Positions 20,540 through 30,081 of a DNA stretch of 34,000 nt are shown here, one piece after another. The notes below the pieces were generated by a model. That model was given only the letters and a program-made list of their open reading frames with translations, was not told the origin of the DNA and ran no database searches. This DNA is from Adiantum capillus-veneris (taxonomy: Eukaryota > Streptophyta > Polypodiopsida > Polypodiales > Pteridaceae). Made by a program: the position numbers and the translations under genes. The stretch is taken from assembly GCA_014529385.2 (NCBI GenBank), contig CM043957.1, positions 72,324,381 to 72,358,380 on the forward strand. Direction: 5' to 3'. Positions within the stretch are counted from its first letter, which is position 1; each line of letters opens with the position of its first letter.

Positions 20540-21700
20540 CTAAGCCCAAAGGTCTGTCATGGTCGTTTCTAATTCGTCGCTTTGTATATCCGCTTCGATT
20601 GTTTGGGATGTTGAAAGGGGATATTCATCAGTCATCATTGGGGTGACCATGTTTATTGTCCTGAGAAACTGCTTTCGTTTAGCAATCCGTTCTTTTGCTT
20701 CTTGTTGTGCCTGGTCTTGAATTCGTTGTTGTTCCTGTCTATATGTTTTTCCATAATGCAGTTGAAACAACATTTCCGGTGTTAAAGGGAGATGATATTT
20801 TTTTAAACGACACCCACTAATCCAGTTCAGCATTTCTTTTCCATCTAGTGTCAACAGTTTTACTGCTCCGCTGGACGATATTTCTTGGATCACATAAGGC
20901 CCCATTCCCCTTTTCTTTAGCTTTTTGGCATGCTGTTTAAGGGTGTATACTAAGACATAGTCGCCCGTTTTAAAGTCCTTGTTCTTGACATGTTTGTCAA
21001 AAAACTCTTTCTGTTGTCTTTTTTTTGCATAGATGGCCGCTACAGCATTGAGTCGTAACTCATCTATTTTTTCAAGGTCCTCTAATCGTTCTGAAAGTTC
21101 ATGCCCCGTCCAGTCCAATTGTTTGGCTACCCTTAGTGTGGGGATCAAAAAGTCAATAGGCAATATTGCATTTAACCCATATACCATATTAAATGGTGTA
21201 GCATTAAGTGTTGTTTTATATGCAACTCGATAAGCCCACAATGCCGAATAGAGCATCTGATCCCAATCTGTTCTTGTTTCACTAACTAGTTTCGTAAGAA
21301 CCGTGCACAATATTTTTTTGGTCGCTTCCGCTTGGCCATTGGCTTGTGGATGATAGGGTGCAGATTTGCGATGAATTACCATAAACTCATTTAAGAGATG
21401 TTGGATAACTTCATTTACAAAGTGTATCCCTCTATCACTCACCAGCTCGATTGGAAGGCCATAACGTGTAAACACATATTCATATAAGAATTGTGCCGTG
21501 GTTCTAGCGTCTGCTTTCATTGTGGCTTTTGCTTCTACCCATTTGGTCATGTAGTCCGTGGCCACTATGATATATTGTGCTCGTGAATGATACGTTGGTG
21601 GAGTGATAGGACCAACGAAGTCCAATCCCCATTTAGCGAATGCTCGAGCACTCATCATTGGTCTTAAAGGCATTTTGTCTCTTTTAACTGGTACCTTAGT
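20540..21700 (-). pseudogene. Element C: integrase core and C-terminal domain
   Basis: DDE core: [20 protein letters not shown] near 21560, SDRGIHF near 21440 (the usual Asn is Arg, the catalytic Asp is kept), and NGQAEATKK near 21330. This is followed by ALWAYRVAYKT and the C-terminal GPYVIQEI near 20890. The frame is open for 377 codons, ending in a TAG at 20540-20542 after MTDLWA, then continues into the post-integrase protease. It is closely similar to element A's integrase. Confidence 0.92.
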
Positions 21701-22390
21701 TCATTGACATTCATCACACCTTTTCACGAATTCTGCGGCATCTTGAATCATGGTCGGCCACCATATACCTGCAACCATAATGATTTTTACAGTTCTCTCT
21801 GCTGAAAAATGACCACCTGCTATGCCTGCATGAGCCTGTTCCAATAATGGAAAGTAGTCATTTTCATGAGGAACTAACCTTAGCTGGTCATCAATTCCTC
21901 TTTTGTACAATTGGTCACTAATGAGGGTATACCTATTCGCTTCGATTTGTAAAGCCTTTTGTCTGGCTTTAGACCAATCTCCTGGCAGCTCCTTATTAGT
22001 CAAATAATCCACAATAGCATGACTCCATGAGGGTGCTACTAACACTTGGTATAATGTGGCATAATCCACAGTGGTATTGGATGTGCAAAAGTCGCATTTC
22101 TTGATGTAATTTGCTACATCACCTACCATTCCTGGCCAATACACTCCAAGTCTTCTCAATTGTGCATACATCATTTGATTTCCTCTATGGAATCCCCCTG
22201 TTTGTGTGTGGGCCTCCTCTAGATACGCTTCGTACTCCTCTAGGCCTATACACAACCTTAGAATCCCATCGTTTCCATGATGGTACATTCTTTCCACAAG
22301 CATTGTGTAATTGCGTGCTTGTCTAATGTCTTCCACCGTGTGTTTGTCGTCAAGATTCATTCCATATGTCACCAACGGAATAATTTGCTA
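21701..22390 (-). pseudogene. Element C: two tandem HHCC zinc-binding units
   Basis: Unit 1 (about 22390-22080) ends AHTQTGGFH ... KKCDFC. Unit 2 (about 22040-21704) ends AHAGIAGGH ... KRCDEC. Both have the same plan: W-S-x-x-I near the start, LY or MY-x-x-G-x-D, LRL, LE-x-AH, G-x-x-WP-x-M-x-x-D-x-A, then the CxxC pair. Integrases normally have one such N-terminal domain. Element A's sequence before its single HHCC begins [11 protein letters not shown], which matches C's sequence before unit 1 (VDDDLPDAYLF), so A has one unit and C two. A TGA at 21701-21703 (CGA-type) separates it from the core. Confidence 0.85.
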
Positions 22391-22983
22391 TGACCATTTC
22401 GGTACCATCTCTATATTAAACAGGTATGCGTCTGGGAGATCATCATCTACCCCAGTAGCTTTTTCACCATGTAGTAATCAAGAAAGGTCGTCTGCTCTTT
22501 GATGAGATTTTCCTTTCTTAACCACTACCGTAAAATCAAACTCCAGCAACACAATGAACCATCTTACATTTCGTCCCGTGTTGCAAGGTTTGTTTACTAA
22601 GTACAAGAGTGCCTGATGATCCACAAAGAATGTAAATTTGTTCGCAAGTAAGTAATGCCGAAATTTCTTTACAGCATATATCATACCCAATCCTTCTCTT
22701 TCAGTGGTAGTATAATTCTTTTCTGCACTGTTGAGTTGTCTACTAGCATAACTGATTGAGTTGTCTCCTCTGGTTGTGCCAATATACAGCCTATAGCAAA
22801 TGCCGAAGCATCTACATGTACATGGAAGATCTTTGACCAATCTGGTGCTTTTAGAATTGGTGCAGATACCAATGCATCTTTTAGTTTTTGGAATGACTCC
22901 TCACATTCATTTGTCCAAATGAAGAGCGTGATTAGACTATACAAGGGTTTTGCTATTACAACGTACATGTAGATAAAACGTCA
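22391..22983 (-). pseudogene. Element C: RT end and gypsy RNase H
   Basis: RT tail (WTNECEESFQKLKDAL near 22900) followed by RNase H with its active residues kept: HVHVDASAFAIGCILA near 22810, TTEREGLGMIYAVKKFRHYLL near 22680, and FFVDHQALLYL near 22620. No second RNase H follows, so C is not of the dual-RNase-H kind seen in B. Defects are a TGA at 22981-22983 (GYY then R expected), a frameshift near 22770, a TGA at 22478-22480 and a TAG near 22390. Confidence 0.85.
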
Positions 22984-23788
22984 GTAGTATCCACAATGTC
23001 CCATAAATGATTGTACCTCTCGTACAGTGTTTGGTCTTGGCAATTCTATGATCACCTTCACCTTGTCTTCATCAGTGGTAATTCCATTAGCCGACACTAT
23101 GTGGCCTAAGATTTTACCTTGTCGTACCATGAATACGCATTTTTCTGGGTTGAGGCAAATCCTATACATTCTACATTTTTCGAATAATTTTCTCAGATGA
23201 TCTATATGGTCTTCTCTCAATAGATAATAGACACACAAGTCGTCGATGTAAATTTCAAGAATTTTCGCAAGTATTCTTTAAAAGCATGTGTCATTAATCT
23301 CTGAAATGTGGCTGGAGCATTGGTCAAGCCAAATGGCATTACCCTAAACGCATATATGCCCCATTCTGTTGCAAATGCTGTTTTGTATTGATCTTCTAGT
23401 TTGACCCCCAATTGGTTATAACCAGAGAATCCGTCCATAAAGCTATAGGCTTGCTTGCCTGCCACTCATTCCAGGACGTGTTCAGTGATAGGAAGAGGGT
23501 AGTTGTCTCTTATTGTTGTTGCATTTACCTTCTTGCACACACTCGTAATTTCCCGTTTTTCTTCGGTACCACCACTATCGGGGACACCCAGTCCGTGTGT
23601 TCTATCTCATAAATAAATTCAGCCTCCATAAGTTTGTCTATCTCCTCTTTTATCCTTTTGGTGAATGTCTCATTATACGTGTATGGACATTGTTTGCTTG
23701 GCTTTGCATCAGACTTCAAAGGGATTGAATGTTCACAAATGTTAGGATCCACTCCCTTCAAATCTTTGTACGACCATGCAAATACATC
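22984..23788 (-). pseudogene. Element C: reverse transcriptase (broken)
   Basis: RT motifs are spread over three frames: WVSPIVVVPKKNGKLRVC near 23590, DNYPLPITEH near 23490, FMDGFSGYNQ near 23430, MPFGLTNAPATFQ near 23320, and the catalytic YIDD at 23239-23250, which sits at a frameshift. It continues as LCVYYLLREDHIDHLRKLF and LGHIVSANGI. A small deletion near 23530 removes the usual VDYR stretch, and a TGA follows EHVLE near 23467. The copy cannot make an active enzyme as it stands. Confidence 0.9.
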
Positions 23789-24416
23789 TCAAAATTCCTT
23801 AAGTGTTTTGATCAGTAAGTCCTCTTCTTCTCGACCTAGATCTGTGGCAATGTAAGCATGTCGAGGATTTTCTCCTAGCTCTGCTAAGTCTATTTTCTTA
23901 GCGTTCTCTGGCCCACCATCGTAGGACTCGTTTGATTTAGGCTCCCTCCTTGGCTGTTGAACCACCAATCTTCTTTCCTGAATGGTGTACTTACAATAGT
24001 GAGGAGGTACATCTATCTTTTTACTCCCATCACTAGCATTCATTCTATCGCTACTTTCCATTTCAGTTGTCCATACATTTTTTATCTTTTTTTTCAACTC
24101 ATTGTATCTCGTTTTTCGTTCAATTTTCGTCATAATTGGACTACCACAGACATTCAGTTTTCCTTTTTTTGGTTTGCTGGTTTTTTTAGGTTTCAACAGT
24201 CTGGACTTAAATCCTGAGTCTTCAGCCACCTTAAGAAATCTTCCTGGCACTTTATCCTTAGCACAATCAACTGCATGAATGTTCATAAGGAAATGTGTCT
24301 TACCCTCAAACTCCAGCATGGGTCTCAACCTGGTTGGTGTACTGATGTGGTGTCGTTTACTCTTGTATCTTTTTTGTCGTTTCTCACTTTTAGAAGACGT
24401 CATTGTCTTGATCTTG
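23789..24416 (-). pseudogene. Element C: basic linker between protease and RT
   Basis: About 200 codons, very rich in Lys and Arg (KSEKRQKRYKSKRHH, KKTSKPKKGK), ending LGREEEDLLIKTLKEF, then a TGA at 23789-23791 where DVFAWSYKDL of the RT start continues. The frame is +1 relative to the protease. The overlap near 24390 (GTCTTCTAAAAG) is where the change must occur. I recognise no domain before the RT start. Confidence 0.7.
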
Positions 24417-25601
24417 ATTGTCGTCTCCCTCTGTATTTTCCGACTTCTCGTCATCCGCGTTATCCTCGTTTTCACTTTGATCAGAAGAATCATAAAATTC
24501 TTCTCCTTCCTGCTTGATTTCTTTAGTGAGAATGTCCACATAGCCCACTATCTTAATCTCAAGTTTCGTTTCCGTTTTATGGATCCTCGTATTCTCAGTA
24601 TCTACCTCGTCCTCGTCCTCCTCCACAATTTTTCTCAACATGTAGTATGGTATGATATCGTAGCCATTCTCATCACAAAATTTGGTGGGCGTGACTTCAT
24701 TGACGCATACATCCAATGTAGCCAAAATTTGAGACCATTCTACGGGTTCGAGCTTCTCTTTAGGAAAAGGTTCTCGTATATAGGCATCGTCTTCCAAGAC
24801 CCTCTCTAGTGTCCTTTCATCGTGGTCAAATTCACTACATTGAGATGCCCCACACATCCATATCTCTTTTTTCTTACAAAGCCACGCTGGGACTTCTGAT
24901 CCACTAATGGTGGCTGAGTCAAATTCTTCCACAGGGGTTCTTGTGACATCATGGTAGCTATGATTTTTCATGTTTACGCGTGTAGTAGTTTCAGCATTTC
25001 TTAGATACAAATAATCATACCCCCAGTCCTGTACCATTTTGAGTTGCCTCATGAACGGCCTACCAAGGATAATTTCATAGTTGTTTTTCTTGCCGAAATC
25101 CACTATGGCAAAGGTATGTTCGTATTCTATGCCACAAGAAGATACCACAATTGCCTCAGGAAATCCTATAGGCCTTTCTATGTGCCCATCCGCCAGTTGC
25201 AATTTCATTCTAGTTGTTCGTATTGCTGGTTTTTCCCATTTTTCCCATAGCAATTTGGTTGCAATGGCAATGCCAGCTCCACTATCAAGTATTGCCGTAG
25301 TCTCTATGCCATTATACTCAACTAGTAGGGTTGTGTTGCCATCTTCACCCTCACAATACTCTCCTACCTTGTTGAGTGGCACTAGTCTAGTGTTGACTTT
25401 CTTCGGTTCTGTGTCATCAAGCTCGGTTTCGAAGAACTTAAGAGGTGTCCTTATGCCAAATTTTTCAAGACATTTTTCCACTTCCGTCCACATGCTTGGC
25501 CTAATTATTAACAATTCTGCCAATGTGATTGTACACTTGACCGGAGTGGTCAACAAGTCTGTCAGGATTTTAGTGTCCAATTGATTTGAACCGCCTATTC
25601 T
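24390..25601 (-). pseudogene. Element C: canonical aspartic protease
   Basis: An open frame of about 397 codons, in frame with gag after its TAG. The retropepsin motif is ETTAILDSGAGIAIATKLL (DSGA at 25275-25286) and the closing motif is YEIILGRPFMRQLK near 25060, both well kept. The tail is strongly acidic (DSSDQSENEDNADDEKSEN). Its position before RT is the normal Ty3/gypsy order. The DSGA and ILGR motifs look functional, in contrast to the ILA of the second protease domain. Confidence 0.9.
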
Positions 25602-27905
25602 CTAAGAAGGTACTCTTCGAATTTTTGATCTTGCCTCATAGTCCCCCATGTATGATGGCAACGTTCTGAGAGATTGTGGTTTACTATCTTCGGATGCAAC
25701 TGAACCATTATCCCCTTGAAATGATTTAACGTCTAGATCCCATGGAGTTTTATTCAAGTTCAGCTCCGAGAAAGGCGCTGACTCGACTGTTTTTGTCTCA
25801 TATTTTTCTTGAGCTTTTCGCACCGTTTCCCATAGCTCTTCAGGCCAATTTTCTTCCACAATAGGGGAATATGGTGGAAAATCTTTCAGTGATTCATCAG
25901 TGCTATTAGGTACGTCTTTTGCATCCTCTACATCCGGCAAGGATTTAATGTTTTCTATCTTGTCGGGTATCCTTTGTTCGGTTTTGTGAGGTGTTTCATT
26001 GTTTGGTGGTTTGATTACTCTATCTCCTGCTTCCATAGGTGGAGGCTCTAGTAAAGCTTGTGCAGTTTCAATCAGCTGTTTGCACATCTCTAGTCTCTGT
26101 TTTTCTATCTCTGGATATGGATATGTCATCCACCTTTGCTCTAGGGTCTGTCTGTTCTTCAATCTTGCTTCATATGCTTGCAAGATTGCATCTAAGGGTT
26201 CATTGATCTTATCTACCAATACCGACCCTCCTGAGCTTGCACTCTTTGGTCCTCCCGCTGATTTTAGAGAGTCGGACTCTCTTTGCTGTTTAAGTTGCTC
26301 TCGAGCTATCGTTAGCTTAGCTTCTACATCTTTTTGTTGTCGCTCACGTCTAGCTTTCATTTTCGCTCTTCGTTCTTTCCAAGGATTATCACGATTGACG
26401 CTAGACTTGTCAGTCTTGATTTCTTCTTGATTTTCATCGTTACTCTTGGGCTGAATGTCATTTTTCCTTGCTTGGGCTCTCATCAAGACCTTAACAGGAA
26501 TCGGAGTTTCGTTTTCTGACCCTCCACTGGACGGTAGTGCTCCCAGCATATTCAAGGTAGTTTTTGCTCCCTTGCTCGGGTTTTTAGGGCAATCAGGGAT
26601 CAAGTGAGTAATTCCACACTCCGCGCAATATGCGTTGACCCTAATGATTTCGTCATGAGGGCAGTCCCTCAGCCAATGATCTCCTCCACACTTGTAGCAT
26701 GGTCCTTCAGGCTGTTGAGGTGCTCCTGGAGCTCCTCTTTGTTGGTGCGCAATTCTTTGCCCTCTCATGCCTCCGTTGGCTATGAATAGAAGTGTTCTTT
26801 CATCCAGGCTATATCGTCCTTCTCTCGCTGCCTGTGCCGCAATTGGTGGTCCTGTATTTCCTATCATGCTCCATGGTTCTGGTGTAGAGGGTTCGTCCGG
26901 TGGATAATAGACAGAGTTCGCCACATATCCATGGGGATCGTCGTAGTATGCATGCATAGGTACCAAAGCCTTCTCGTCCGACTCAGTTACTGTGGGTGTG
27001 TATCTTATGCCGACTGGTCCTAATCCTGGTAGGGGTGGTTGTTGTCCCAAGACTTGTTGTGGTCTTTCTGCACCTACTGGTCCTGGTAGGTTGCCAGTCT
27101 GATATCTAGGCATCGGTTGGACTTGAGGAGATGTCGCCTGAGCTTGTGGAGCATATGGTCGTTCTCTCACATATTCCTTGTTATAATAACACTCCTCCGT
27201 CCCATGGTTTGTCCATTTTTGTTCAATCGCACACCATTTTGGTTGTTTAGCTTGTGGTTTGAAATACAAGTCAATTTTTTTAAGCACTTCCTCTACCAGC
27301 TGCTCTTGGCTTACCGCTACTTCCCCTTTCAGTGTTGTCTTAGCAGACTTGCTCCCGCTTTGTTGCGAGGAAGAATCATCGTCAAGATCCTTGAACTCGC
27401 CCTCTTTGTAGACCGCACAATTGTCCACAAGGTATAGAGATTCCTTGGTCAAATCATTCAACGTAGTGTTCCTTTTCATATGTAAGTCCTTTTGAAGATC
27501 TGCATTCCTTAGTCCTTGGATAAATATAAGCATAAGTCTGGACTGAGTTGGCTGTTCTTCCACGGGACAGAACTTAACATATCTTTTTAATCGGAGGGCG
27601 GACTTTCGCACGGACTCTCCATCTTTCTGTTTGAATTTATGGATTTGCGAGACTGTATTATGAGCTATCCCCCTTTGTGATAATTCCTTGATAAACTCGT
27701 CAAACACTTCCTCCATAGACTCAAAGTCTCTTCGCTCCACCGAGGCAAACCATGTAGCCGCATCATCCTCTAAGGTTAAAGCAAATCCTGCAAATTGGGT
27801 AGGAAAGTCTAGCACCTCTTCAGCTCTAATTACATGCACAAAGGCTGCTACATGATCTCTCGGATCCCTGCTTCCCGTATATTTCTTGTTTACCCATTTT
27901 TGCAC
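25602..27905 (-). CDS. Element C: gag with two variant zinc knuckles
   Basis: 767 open codons following the upstream ORF in frame after a TAA. The first sense codon is GTG, so an own start is doubtful and it may be reached by readthrough, or the TAA may be a late mutation. The capsid part (residues 1-170) starts WVNKKYTGSRDPRDHVAAF and has AATWFASVERRDFESMEEV and LRNADLQKDL. Two knuckles near residues 403-440 are CYKCGGDHWLRDC and CAECGITHLIPDC, both C-x2-C-x3-H-x4-C, one residue shorter than the usual spacing. A basic coiled region follows (ERRAKMKARRERQQKD). It ends with a TAG at 25602, before the protease. Confidence 0.88.
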   Translation of the reverse strand: MQKWVNKKYTGSRDPRDHVAAFVHVIRAEEVLDFPTQFAGFALTLEDDAATWFASVERRDFESMEEVFDEFIKELSQRGIAHNTVSQIHKFKQKDGESVRKSALRLKRYVKFCPVEEQPTQSRLMLIFIQGLRNADLQKDLHMKRNTTLNDLTKESLYLVDNCAVYKEGEFKDLDDDSSSQQSGSKSAKTTLKGEVAVSQEQLVEEVLKKIDLYFKPQAKQPKWCAIEQKWTNHGTEECYYNKEYVRERPYAPQAQATSPQVQPMPRYQTGNLPGPVGAERPQQVLGQQPPLPGLGPVGIRYTPTVTESDEKALVPMHAYYDDPHGYVANSVYYPPDEPSTPEPWSMIGNTGPPIAAQAAREGRYSLDERTLLFIANGGMRGQRIAHQQRGAPGAPQQPEGPCYKCGGDHWLRDCPHDEIIRVNAYCAECGITHLIPDCPKNPSKGAKTTLNMLGALPSSGGSENETPIPVKVLMRAQARKNDIQPKSNDENQEEIKTDKSSVNRDNPWKERRAKMKARRERQQKDVEAKLTIAREQLKQQRESDSLKSAGGPKSASSGGSVLVDKINEPLDAILQAYEARLKNRQTLEQRWMTYPYPEIEKQRLEMCKQLIETAQALLEPPPMEAGDRVIKPPNNETPHKTEQRIPDKIENIKSLPDVEDAKDVPNSTDESLKDFPPYSPIVEENWPEELWETVRKAQEKYETKTVESAPFSELNLNKTPWDLDVKSFQGDNGSVASEDSKPQSLRTLPSYMGDYEARSKIRRVPS

Positions 27906-29195
27906 TTAAGAAGGTCTAATTCTACGATGGTCTCCAAATCTCATTATGGGATCTCCCCGTCCTAGTCGATATACCTCCTCTGGTCTTCTGTAGTGGCCAG
28001 GTTCCTCTCCCAATGGTACTCCTAATCCATAATTTCTAACAGTTCTCGTGAGAGATGGTTCATCTCTCCGAACTCGTTCTCGAGGTGTTCTTCCAAGCTC
28101 AGTTGACCCCTGAGTCTTTGGCTTACTCTCTCCTTGATATTGTGCATAGAGTGGTGGTTCTTGTAAATCCCTTAACCCTCGTGCGGTTTGATAACCCTCT
28201 CGGGTTCGGTCTTGTTCTAATGTAGCACTCTGTCGAAGCCATGCCCGCAGTGATGGATGAGTAGCTGGTTGGTCCTGGTAGTTGGACGTCGGTAGTCGGG
28301 TAGAATGTGAGGTAGCGTCATACTCTTCTGAAAAGGGATTAGTCGACTTGCTAGGGGTGTAGGTGGCTCTTGGTACCTCATCGGGGCCATAGGTTGATGC
28401 TCCCGGAACTGTTGCCTTTTCAACCTCTTCTGGGAGAATACGTTTGTATTCTCGCCCGTATCTGTCAACGAAAACAATATCCTTCCCCATAGCAGTTTCA
28501 TAAGAAAATAAGTAAAGAAACTTGTCCTTGCTTAATTCATTTGGGTAGGGTTCCTTGCATCGAAAGTAAGAGAATATTCCCTCGCTTTCATGCTTGTAAA
28601 TCCCTACATTCTCATTATAGGTTGGGACCCTGGTTGTTTTCTTATCATACATAAAAAGCGCTCCAGGTCGATCAATGTTAGGAGGCGGTTCTTGGGTTTC
28701 TGAAACCATTTTCCCTTTTTCCACGTTATCCCCATATCTGTTGTAATCCTCAGGGTTACTCACTATCAGATAGTGGTTTCCCTTTTCGTCTCCGAATCTG
28801 TCTCTATCATCGTAGACTCGAATTATCTCTAGTCTCTGAGCCGGTCTTTCTTCAATACAAATACACTTGCGTCCTCGATAGTCAGAATAGACTAGGGCTC
28901 CCTTCGAGTTAGTTCCTTCCAAGAAGATTATAGTGAACTGGGTTTCATGTAAAGGATGTAGGGAGGTGCTCCCTCCTGGCATTGGTCCTTCACCGATGAA
29001 ACCTCCTGGCTGTTGACTCCCCATCATGAAGAAGGACTTTTCTGACGAAGTGTCAGTATCACTACCCTCTTCAATGATTGCTGCCAATGGGTCTAGTCTC
29101 GTCTGTGTTACACTCTCTTCTGTGGACGTGGTGCTAATTTGACTTTTGACACTTTTAGTTCCCGACTTAACAAAGGCTCCTGATCTTAAATACAT
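27906..29195 (-). CDS. Element C: ORF upstream of gag (429 aa)
   Basis: An intact frame from ATG at 29195 to a TAA at 27906-27908, in frame with gag. The N-terminus is Ser/Thr-rich (MYLRSGAFVKSGTKSV). The middle has regular, folded-looking sequence with many Tyr and Asp (IIRVYDDRDRFGDEKGNHY, DIVFVDRYGREYKRILPEE). The C-terminal part is Arg/Pro/Glu-rich. I recognise no domain. Extra ORFs before gag are known in Ogre/Tat-type plant elements. The shared frame with gag suggests it may instead be a gag N-terminal extension. A splice donor lies 34 bases upstream of its ATG. Confidence 0.75.
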   Translation of the reverse strand: MYLRSGAFVKSGTKSVKSQISTTSTEESVTQTRLDPLAAIIEEGSDTDTSSEKSFFMMGSQQPGGFIGEGPMPGGSTSLHPLHETQFTIIFLEGTNSKGALVYSDYRGRKCICIEERPAQRLEIIRVYDDRDRFGDEKGNHYLIVSNPEDYNRYGDNVEKGKMVSETQEPPPNIDRPGALFMYDKKTTRVPTYNENVGIYKHESEGIFSYFRCKEPYPNELSKDKFLYLFSYETAMGKDIVFVDRYGREYKRILPEEVEKATVPGASTYGPDEVPRATYTPSKSTNPFSEEYDATSHSTRLPTSNYQDQPATHPSLRAWLRQSATLEQDRTREGYQTARGLRDLQEPPLYAQYQGESKPKTQGSTELGRTPRERVRRDEPSLTRTVRNYGLGVPLGEEPGHYRRPEEVYRLGRGDPIMRFGDHRRIRPS

Positions 29196-29228
29196 AAGAA
29201 TGAAAGTTTTGTTGCAAACTTAAAGCTT

Positions 29229-29230
29229 AC
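29229..29230 (-). promoter_or_regulatory. Candidate splice donor in element C leader
   Basis: The minus strand reads GTCCAG/GTAAGCTTTAAG, a near-ideal plant donor just before the first ORF. Joined to an acceptor further along, such as 16680, it would skip gag-pol. Confidence 0.4.
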
Positions 29231-29477
29231 CTGGACTCCTTCTTCCTGTATAGCTTTGTGATGGCCTCCTTCTGGGATCTACACAAGGATGGTTAGTCTG
29301 TTCACAAGTGCTTTTCCCTGAATTACCAAAAAATCTTTCAAGTATCTACAGCAACCACTTAATCAGTCTTCTGGTGGTCCAATTTCAATTATGAAATGAT
29401 GGTTGGGATCTATATAGAGAGTATGTTCTAGCAGTATAGTCACAAATTGCAAAAAGTGTCTGATTCACTACTTCCTT

Positions 29478-30081
29478 AGTCTATCGCGATAGACTGACAG
29501 TTTGCTCTGGCACAAGTCAATTCAAAATTGTGACTTTACCCTTGAGTTCCAGTTACCCTCTATAGCCTATCCCTCAAGTTTTGTGAAGTTTGGACACTTG
29601 GGTTGGGTTTTGGTCCCATTTTAGTGTTTCAGTCGGAGCTTGATTCTCTATCTGACCCTCAGCTTGACCTTCAGTGATCTAAATGCCTTGAATTTTGGTG
29701 TGTCTGCTATTTAGGCCCTGATAAAGCTCTCCCTAGGGAAAAAAGTTCCCCAGAAGAAAGTTCCTTGGTCTATCGCGATAGACTGAGCACTTTCTTCATT
29801 TTCAGCTTTTTTCCAAAGTTTTCTCCACAGTTAGTTTAGTCTCCCCTTGTGTAGTGCATTGACCAATTTTGGCACTGTTTGGACATTTAGTCAAAGACTT
29901 CTTGCCCTTGTCTCTGAATTCAGACTCCACACACCAGTTTTGAAGTTTTGGGGTCAAAATTGGTGTTCAAATTCACTCAATTTTTGTGAGTACCCTTGTA
30001 TTGATGTGTTAAGCTTGTGGTATCAGGGTTTTTTGCTTGTTGCTAGACAAACACCACCTTCACCAGTCTATCGCGATAGAC
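29478..30081. repeat. Palindrome block II: three copies of GTCTATCGCGATAGAC
   Basis: Perfect palindromes at 29478-29495, 29768-29783 and 30066-30081, with centres 289 and 298 bp apart. The nearest starts 283 bp beyond the first base of the upstream ORF. A second shared sequence, CTATCCCTCAAGTTTTGTG, occurs at 29567 and 30154, 587 bp apart, which is about two units. The leader is therefore a diverged tandem array of units of about 290 bp with an invariant palindrome. No gene is supported in 29196-30834. Confidence 0.92.

Noticed and set aside
16971-30081. Regularly spaced palindromes as a CRISPR array
   Set aside because: Spacing is about 290 bp, only 3-4 copies per block, no cas genes, and the context is a plant retroelement.
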